Shown here piece by piece: positions 6,020-10,674 of a stretch of DNA of 10,674 nucleotides. The notes under the pieces were generated by a model, which worked only from the letters and a program-made list of their open reading frames with translations, searched no databases and was not told where the DNA came from. The stretch covers positions 1 through 10,674 of the forward strand of contig JAGODA010000088.1 in assembly GCA_017998475.1 (NCBI GenBank). Direction: 5' to 3'. The DNA comes from Spirochaetota bacterium (GTDB taxonomy: Bacteria > Spirochaetota > UBA4802 > UBA5368). A program made the position numbers and the translations under genes. Positions within the stretch are counted from its first letter, which is position 1. Each line of letters begins with the position of its first letter.

Positions 6020-6132
6020 CACTCCGATATATATCCCGTGGGGATGAGAATAAGGCAATCGGGGTTTTCGCTTTTCCAGCGCTCCCCGGGTGTAACAATC
6101 CCGCGCGATCCGTACCAGAAAGGAGTGTGGGG
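6020..6132. other. Intergenic region before the zinc-ribbon gene
   Basis: This region must hold the promoter of the downstream cluster if the metK terminator is efficient. I see an AT-rich TATATAT patch at 6028-6034 and a TGTAACAAT at 6091-6099 that could serve as -10 elements, but neither has a convincing -35. No further structure is clear. Confidence 0.3.
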
Positions 6133-6273
6133 ATGATGAGCGGCTCAATAAAATCCTTTACCTACAGATGCGGCTGTGGTTATGTGATCAACGTATTCGT
6201 CGATTTCGGCACGCCGCAGGAGTCCGTTGTGTGCCGGAAGTGCAGGCGGGCGGTGCGGCGCGAGAGTCGTTAG
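6133..6273 (+). CDS. Small zinc-ribbon-like protein (46 aa)
   Basis: This short reading frame encodes 46 residues with two cysteine pairs, 'YRCGCGYVINV' (Cys13, Cys15) and 'VVCRKCRRAV' (Cys34, Cys37). The CxC-x18-CxxC arrangement is that of a minimal zinc ribbon or rubredoxin-like knuckle. The ends are basic ('RRAVRRESR'). AGGAG (6121-6125) lies seven bases before the first ATG or ten before the second (6136), and coding ends only 47 bases before the barrel gene. Stand-alone mini zinc ribbons are often of unknown role; this one could bind nucleic acid or a protein partner. No homologue is recognised. The paired cysteines and ribosome site make it likely to be a real gene. Confidence 0.7.
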   Translation: MMSGSIKSFTYRCGCGYVINVFVDFGTPQESVVCRKCRRAVRRESR

Positions 6274-6320
6274 AGCAGCTCTATCCCGCCGCCTGAATTC
6301 CTCCATTATCGGGTTTGACA

Positions 6321-7781
6321 ATGAGGCGTATAACAGCGGCGGGAGCGATTGTACTTCTTTTCCTGTGCGCGGCCGGATATTCCCAGGTCGCCGACGATCC
6401 CGACGTGACACCTCCGGGCATTGCGGCCGGGGAGCAGAAAAACGACCGGTCGCGTAACGTCAATGTCGACATGCAGGTCGTCTACGGCCAGTACAACAAC
6501 ATGCTTTCGACGATCAACCTCTCCCACGAGCAGGAACGCTCCGTCTATCTGCTGAGTTCATACTTCAAGCGTTCGAACGACTTCGGCTATAACGGCAGTC
6601 TTTACGAGAATTCGAGTTTCAACGAGAACAGGATAGGCTATACGGGCAATTTCAATCCCACCGATTCCTGGAAGTCTATCCTGGAGGCCGAGGTTAACAA
6701 TGATTCCAGGGGGATGTTCGACAACGCCGTGTATTCCCGAGAGGAAAAGGATAAGGCCAGAATATCGGTTAAAAATATCTCCAAGCTGTCCAGCTCCTTC
6801 GAGGGCTACTTTACGGTGGGAGGGGCGGAGTACCGCCACCGCCTGAACGGTATTGTCGCGGACGGCTCCGAGCGAAGCAGGCTTAACCACATGACGACGG
6901 AAATCGGCGGCGAATATATCTGGTCGGCCAGCAACAGGATCCGCGGCAGCGCGCTGGGGGGCTATTATATCTATCAGGGAGACATCCCTTCCGACCGTTA
7001 TTTCAGCGGCGAAGTCATCGACGATTTCAACCTGACGCCGAATCTGGGGCTGAGTTTCGGCGTGAACGTCGACGTCAACCGCGACGACAACCCTCTGGTT
7101 TTCCCCATCGCGGGGGTGACGCTCAAGGGGTTTCGCTATACAACCCTGTCACTCCTGTATCGCTGCGACCTGGCGCCGTTCAGGCCGGAGGAGTTCTACC
7201 TTGAACAGAAATATATCATGCCGACCTACGATCTCCCGCCCGGTCGAGTACATCACGGGGACGCGCGCCTCGAGGTACGCGTTAACGACAGCGTGAACAT
7301 CAAGGCGGGAGTCATAATCGAAAACAATGATAATCTCTATAACTATGTTACGGTCCCCGGGGACGTTCTCAGCGCCGAGACCATCGAGGCGACGACCTGC
7401 GCCTCCCACATCGATTCACGCTTCTTCATGTTCGAGAAAGCGCTGGAGATCGCCCTTCGCTATGAATACAACTATTTCATCGCGTCCGATCATATAACGT
7501 ACAGACCGCGCCAGAACTTCGGCAGCGCCGTGCGGTACAATGGGAAGCTCTGGCGCTTCGAGTGGATTAACAAGCTGACCGGGAAAGTGTACACCGATCC
7601 CGAGGGGGACGAGGAGCTCTCCGGGGCGGTCATCGGCACGCTCGGGCTTCAGCGCCAGATGCTCGAAAGTTTTTACGCGTATATCAGGGTGGAAAACCTG
7701 TATAACGCGCGGTACAATCTCCGTGACGGATACCCGGAGCCGGGAATAACTCTCCTGGGCGGGCTTCGCATTCTCATCTGA
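6321..7781 (+). CDS. Outer-membrane beta-barrel resembling a plugless TonB-dependent receptor
   Basis: The 486-residue product begins with a signal peptide ('MRRITAAGAIVLLFLCAAG', cleavage probably near 20-22). After a short charged linker it is a series of alternating, aromatic-flanked strands typical of outer-membrane barrels. The start of the barrel ('VVYGQYNNMLSTINLSHE') and the C-terminal segment ('ENLYNARYNLRDGYPEPG' and then 'GGLRILI') closely resemble the ends of TonB-dependent receptor barrels, including the 'GYPxPG' turn. The N-terminal plug domain (about 130 residues) and a clear TonB box are absent, and the length is well below the usual 600-800. The adjacent exbB start, nine bases downstream, supports a functional link to a proton-driven motor. 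ATG 6321 has a weak ribosome site; an in-frame TTG lies at 6315. Substrate unknown. Confidence 0.8.
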   Translation: MRRITAAGAIVLLFLCAAGYSQVADDPDVTPPGIAAGEQKNDRSRNVNVDMQVVYGQYNNMLSTINLSHEQERSVYLLSSYFKRSNDFGYNGSLYENSSFNENRIGYTGNFNPTDSWKSILEAEVNNDSRGMFDNAVYSREEKDKARISVKNISKLSSSFEGYFTVGGAEYRHRLNGIVADGSERSRLNHMTTEIGGEYIWSASNRIRGSALGGYYIYQGDIPSDRYFSGEVIDDFNLTPNLGLSFGVNVDVNRDDNPLVFPIAGVTLKGFRYTTLSLLYRCDLAPFRPEEFYLEQKYIMPTYDLPPGRVHHGDARLEVRVNDSVNIKAGVIIENNDNLYNYVTVPGDVLSAETIEATTCASHIDSRFFMFEKALEIALRYEYNYFIASDHITYRPRQNFGSAVRYNGKLWRFEWINKLTGKVYTDPEGDEELSGAVIGTLGLQRQMLESFYAYIRVENLYNARYNLRDGYPEPGITLLGGLRILI

Positions 7782-7790
7782 GGATATACC

Positions 7791-8408
7791 ATGAATACAA
7801 ATATTTACCTGTCGATATTCGACGCGGTGCCCACCTGGGTGATGCTCGCCCCGATCTTTTTATGCTCCATCGTGGGCGTTGCGATCATCATCGAGCGCCT
7901 GGTATTTTTCCGGAGAATAAGCCACGACTACCGCCTCATAGTGACCGGCTGCCTCGAGAACCTCCGGTCCGGGCGGCCCCAGGAGGCCCGGTCGCTCGCG
8001 GCGAGGTATCCGGGGCCGATCTCCGACGTTATAGATGGATACATTTCGGCCCTGCCGGACGCCGGCGCCCCGGCGCGTATTATCTCTGACCTTTCGGCTG
8101 TTGCCGTAAGGAAAATCGAACGACATCTTGGCACGCTCTCGACCATAGCCACCATCTCGCCGATGTTCGGGCTGCTGGGCACGGTGACCGGCATGATGAA
8201 ATCCTTCAGCGGCCTCACCAAGGAGGGCCAGTTCGCCCACGACCTTCTCGCCCGGGGCATCGCGGAAGCGCTTATCACCACCGCTCTCGGACTGATCGTA
8301 GCGATCCCGGCCTGGATCTTCTACAACTACATGGTCTCGCGTGTCGACGGGTTCGTAAAGGACCTCGATCATGTGGCGAACGCGCTAGCGGAACACGGGG
8401 AGCGCTGA
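7791..8408 (+). CDS. exbB: MotA/TolQ/ExbB-family proton channel protein
   Basis: ExbB/TolQ proteins form the inner-membrane pentameric stator of proton-driven motors that energise outer-membrane processes with ExbD/TolR. The 205-residue product has three predicted membrane helices (about 16-38, 114-138 and 158-180) with a long cytoplasmic region between the first two. The helix-two motif 'TISPMFGLLGTVTGMMKSF' and helix-three motif 'GIAEALITTALGLIVAIPA', with Glu159 and Thr163/Thr164, are the family signatures that carry the proton path. ATG 7791 follows the barrel stop by nine bases, with AGGA in that interval, so translation is probably coupled. exbD begins four bases after its stop. ExbB versus TolQ cannot be settled without the missing partner genes. 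Confidence 0.93.
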   Translation: MNTNIYLSIFDAVPTWVMLAPIFLCSIVGVAIIIERLVFFRRISHDYRLIVTGCLENLRSGRPQEARSLAARYPGPISDVIDGYISALPDAGAPARIISDLSAVAVRKIERHLGTLSTIATISPMFGLLGTVTGMMKSFSGLTKEGQFAHDLLARGIAEALITTALGLIVAIPAWIFYNYMVSRVDGFVKDLDHVANALAEHGER

Positions 8409-8412
8409 GGCC

Positions 8413-8823
8413 GTGGCTCTTTCATTCAAATCGCGTTTTCAGCGCAGGGCCTCGATCGATATCACGCCGCTCATCGATCTCTCGTTCAACCTGGTCCTGT
8501 TCTTCATGGTTTCGTACAGTATCGGGAATGTTTCCGCCATCACGGTCCATCTGCCCCGCGCGGTGCAGACAGGCGCGCAGCGTTCGGGCGACCTCGTCAT
8601 CACCATCAGCGAGAAGAACGAGATCTATCTGAACGACGCCGCGATACGCAGGGACCTCCTTCTCGAGGAGTTGCGAAAAAGAAAGGAAAGCGTTAAGGAC
8701 GGAACGGTGGTGATCCGCGGCGACAAAATGACCAATTACGAGACGATCGTGAGCGTGATGGACCAGCTCAACCGGGCGGGAATCCCAAAATTCACGCTGG
8801 CGACGACGCGTTCGGCCGAATGA
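8413..8823 (+). CDS. exbD: ExbD/TolR-family biopolymer transport protein
   Basis: The 136-residue product has one N-terminal membrane helix (about 20-40) after a short basic cytoplasmic tail, and a periplasmic ExbD/TolR domain. The signature 'IDITPLIDLSFNLVLFFMV' (15-33) carries the essential membrane Asp at Asp22, the proton-accepting residue in ExbD and TolR. The periplasmic part has the usual 'LVITISEKNEIYLND' strands and 'VVIRGDKMTNYETIVSVMD' segment. The start is GTG at 8413, four bases after the exbB stop (TGA at 8406-8408), indicating a tight operon. GGGGAG (8397-8402) is the likely ribosome site. It works with ExbB as the rotor/plug of the motor. Confidence 0.93.
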   Translation: MALSFKSRFQRRASIDITPLIDLSFNLVLFFMVSYSIGNVSAITVHLPRAVQTGAQRSGDLVITISEKNEIYLNDAAIRRDLLLEELRKRKESVKDGTVVIRGDKMTNYETIVSVMDQLNRAGIPKFTLATTRSAE

Positions 8824-9043
8824 CGCCGGCGTGCGCCGCCGAGGGCGTGGAACGCCGAAACGGCATTAGCGGGCTCTATTTTCTTGACAATACGCACTGT
8901 AAAAGTAAAAGAGACCTGAACTATGGAGGAATCCGCCCCGGGCGTTGCGGGACTTCATGTTACGGCCCGATGGTTTAAACGCCCGGGCGCAGGCTTTCAT
9001 TATTTGTACAATACTTCAAGGTGGGAACGGTAAGCGTCAGCGG
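8824..9043 (+). promoter_or_regulatory. Structured leader region before bamA
   Basis: The 220-base interval holds a promoter candidate (TTGACA at 8884-8889, 16-base spacer, TAAAAG at 8906-8911) and a long inverted repeat: CCCGGGCGTT at 8937-8946 pairs with AACGCCCGGG at 8978-8987, with an inner CGGG/CCCG (8948-8951 and 8966-8969). A second small hairpin, GGCGT/ACGCC, lies at 8844-8856. The expected transcript start is near 8918. The ribosome site of bamA itself is weak. Confidence 0.5.
8923..9033 (+). CDS. Possible 36-codon leader ORF upstream of bamA
   Basis: An open frame from ATG 8923 to TAA 9031 encodes 36 residues and spans the long inverted repeat. Its stop lies ten bases before the bamA start, so translational coupling is conceivable. 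It has no good ribosome site and no recognisable composition, and an ORF this short can arise by chance. Treat as doubtful. Confidence 0.2.
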   Translation: MEESAPGVAGLHVTARWFKRPGAGFHYLYNTSRWER

Positions 9044-10674
9044 ATGAGAAAGGCACTGGTTGTTCTGGCGGCGGCGGGAGTCATCTGCGCTTCCGTACTC
9101 ATGATACACAGCGTATTTTCCCAGCCTTCCAGGTATGAGGGCAAAATAATACGCAAGATAGAGTTTGTCGGCCTGAAGAACGCCGACAAGGAGGACCTGT
9201 ACGAGGTCCTCGTCAGCGACGTCGGCTTTCCGCTCAAGGCGGCCGAGGTCCGGGAGGACATCAAGGCGGTGTTCAAAACCGGCCAGTTCGAGAACGTCCA
9301 GGTGGAGATACAGGAGTTCGACGACGGCGTGCGGTTGCGCTTCGTGTGCAAGGAGCGCCCCATGATAAAGCAGATTACCTTCCGCGGGGTGGAAAAACTT
9401 TACGATACGGAACTCTCGGAGGTGATCGGAGTAAAGGAGAACGAGCCCCTTCGCATTGATAAGCTCGAGAAGGCCGTAAAGGCTCTTCGTAAGAAATACG
9501 ATGACGAGGGTCTTTTCAACGCTGTGATCGAATACCGAACCCGCAAGTACAAGGACGACCCCAACTCCGTCGAAGTGCTGTTCGTCATCGATGAGGGCGA
9601 AGAAATAAAGATTGAAAAGATCGCCATCCTCGGGGCGCGGAAGATCCCGGCCAAAACGCTCAAGAAGGTCATGGAGAGCGAGGAGGACGGCCTCTTCAGA
9701 AACGGCGATTTCAAGAAGGACATCTACGAGCAGGACAAGGCGAAGATAGTGGCCCTCTACAAAGAGGAGGGATATCTCGACGCACAGGTTCTCGAGGACA
9801 GGGTTGAATACGAGTGGAAGAACCCGCGCAGAAAAGACAAGCGGGTGATTTTCATCACGATAAAGGTGACGGAGGGAGAGCGCTATTATTTCGACCGGTA
9901 CACCATCGCGGGGAATCAGGTGGTCGAAAGCAAGGTGTTCGAGTCGCAGTTCGAGCAGACCAGGGAAGGGGACATCTTCAACGACACAAAGTTCCAGAAA
10001 GACCGCCAGATGATAAGCTTTACCTACGCGTCCAAAGGGTATATCTTCGCGCGTGTCGTGCCGCGACGCACCGTCGAGGAACGCGATGTGACGGTGAAGG
10101 GAAAGGCGGAGAAGCGGAAGTTCGTCAGGATCGATTTCGAGATCGAGGAGGGCAGCCAGGCCTATATCGAGAACATTTTCATAAAGGGCAATGTTAAAAC
10201 CAAGGAGAAGGTCATTCGCCGCGAATTACTGATCAAAGAGGGCGAGCTTTTCAATTCCTTCAAGATGCAGATTTCCAGGGAGAAAATCTTCAACCTGGGT
10301 TTTTTCAAGCAGGTGAACTTCGACGTGCGTCCGGGGAGTCGCGAGGGGTATATGAACCTCATCGTGGATGTCGAGGAGCAGCCCACCGGCACCATTTCGC
10401 TGGGGGGCGGCTACGGCACGACCTCGGGCTTTTCCATTTTCGCTGACATCGGGGAGAACAACCTTCTCGGTAACGGTCAGCGTGTCGGCCTGCGATTCGA
10501 GTACGGTCCGCTGAGAAGTTCCGTCACGCTGTCGTTTAACGAACCGTGGCTTCTCGACAAACCCATAGGCTTCAACGCCTCGGTATTCTATACGCTCAAT
10601 ACCATCACCACCAGTTCGTTGTTCTCCAACTCGGATGATGACGCGAAGTACCAGAAGCGCTCCATCGGTTACAG
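9044..10674 (+). CDS. bamA: Outer-membrane protein assembly factor BamA, N-terminal 543 residues
   Basis: BamA is the Omp85-family core of the machine that inserts beta-barrels in the outer membrane. The window holds 543 residues before the right edge. A signal peptide (1-26, 'MRKALVVLAAAGVICASVLM' then 'IHSVFSQ') is followed by five POTRA domains at about 36-105, 107-186, 187-279, 280-371 and 372-447. Each opens with a strand like 'IRKIEFVGL', 'IKQITFRGV', 'IEKIAILGA', 'FDRYTIAGN' or 'IENIFIKGN'. The barrel begins near 450 ('SLGGGYGTTSGFSIFADIGENNLLG'). POTRA3 and POTRA4 carry lysine/arginine-rich insertions before their last strands. The ATG 9044 lacks a nearby Shine-Dalgarno match (AAGGTGGG at 9018-9025 is 18 bases away), and no better in-frame start is present. 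The gene follows exbD by 220 bases and probably has its own promoter. Confidence 0.95.
   Translation, partial: MRKALVVLAAAGVICASVLMIHSVFSQPSRYEGKIIRKIEFVGLKNADKEDLYEVLVSDVGFPLKAAEVREDIKAVFKTGQFENVQVEIQEFDDGVRLRFVCKERPMIKQITFRGVEKLYDTELSEVIGVKENEPLRIDKLEKAVKALRKKYDDEGLFNAVIEYRTRKYKDDPNSVEVLFVIDEGEEIKIEKIAILGARKIPAKTLKKVMESEEDGLFRNGDFKKDIYEQDKAKIVALYKEEGYLDAQVLEDRVEYEWKNPRRKDKRVIFITIKVTEGERYYFDRYTIAGNQVVESKVFESQFEQTREGDIFNDTKFQKDRQMISFTYASKGYIFARVVPRRTVEERDVTVKGKAEKRKFVRIDFEIEEGSQAYIENIFIKGNVKTKEKVIRRELLIKEGELFNSFKMQISREKIFNLGFFKQVNFDVRPGSREGYMNLIVDVEEQPTGTISLGGGYGTTSGFSIFADIGENNLLGNGQRVGLRFEYGPLRSSVTLSFNEPWLLDKPIGFNASVFYTLNTITTSSLFSNSDDDAKYQKRSIGY

Noticed and set aside
6321..6400. Lipoprotein reading of the barrel gene (Cys16 in 'LFLC')
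   Set aside because: The residues before the cysteine do not fit a lipobox well, and a barrel with a signal-peptidase I site is more likely.

Overview
The window is about 10.7 kb of GC-rich chromosomal DNA from a diderm (Gram-negative-type) bacterium. Evidence for two membranes is a BamA/Omp85 precursor with five POTRA domains, an outer-membrane barrel and an ExbB/ExbD pair. A spirochaete (Spirochaetota, possibly deep-branching) is my best guess. It rests on gene-content impressions (gap-tpiA-secG, a cysteine-cluster protein of a type I associate with spirochaetes, barrel-exbB-exbD-bamA), not on a marker-gene test; other diderm lineages remain possible. I see no mobile element, CRISPR array, tRNA or rRNA.

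Layout. Region 1 (1-1060, minus strand): the 5' part of a PEBP/YbhB-type protein runs off the left edge, with a good sigma70-type promoter. Upstream of it lies a conserved-looking hypothetical protein with eight cysteines. Region 2 (1220-1999, plus): an alpha/beta hydrolase, divergent from the cysteine protein; a 14-bp perfect palindrome lies in the shared intergenic region. Region 3 (2118-4692, plus): gap, tpiA, secG and a small single-cluster ferredoxin. A near-consensus promoter overlapping the hydrolase stop codon drives gap. No pgk is present between gap and tpiA. Region 4 (4741-6019): a hairpin terminator, metK (SAM synthetase), then a strong intrinsic terminator. Region 5 (6133-8823, plus): a 46-residue zinc-ribbon protein, a signal-peptide beta-barrel resembling the C-terminal part of TonB-dependent receptors but without a plug, then exbB and exbD, tightly packed. 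Region 6 (8824-10674): a 220-base leader with a likely promoter and a long inverted repeat, then bamA, cut by the right edge.

How the genes fit together. Gap and TpiA are central glycolysis/gluconeogenesis enzymes. SecG is an accessory subunit of the SecYEG translocon that exports barrel precursors, and BamA inserts those barrels in the outer membrane. ExbB/ExbD form a proton-driven inner-membrane motor that would energise an outer-membrane partner, and the adjacent barrel is the obvious candidate. No TonB, TolA or other periplasmic linker is visible here, so that link is inference. Most of the window is ordinary housekeeping. The parts that merit a second look are the plugless barrel with its zinc-ribbon neighbour and ExbBD, the cysteine-cluster protein, and several structured leaders.
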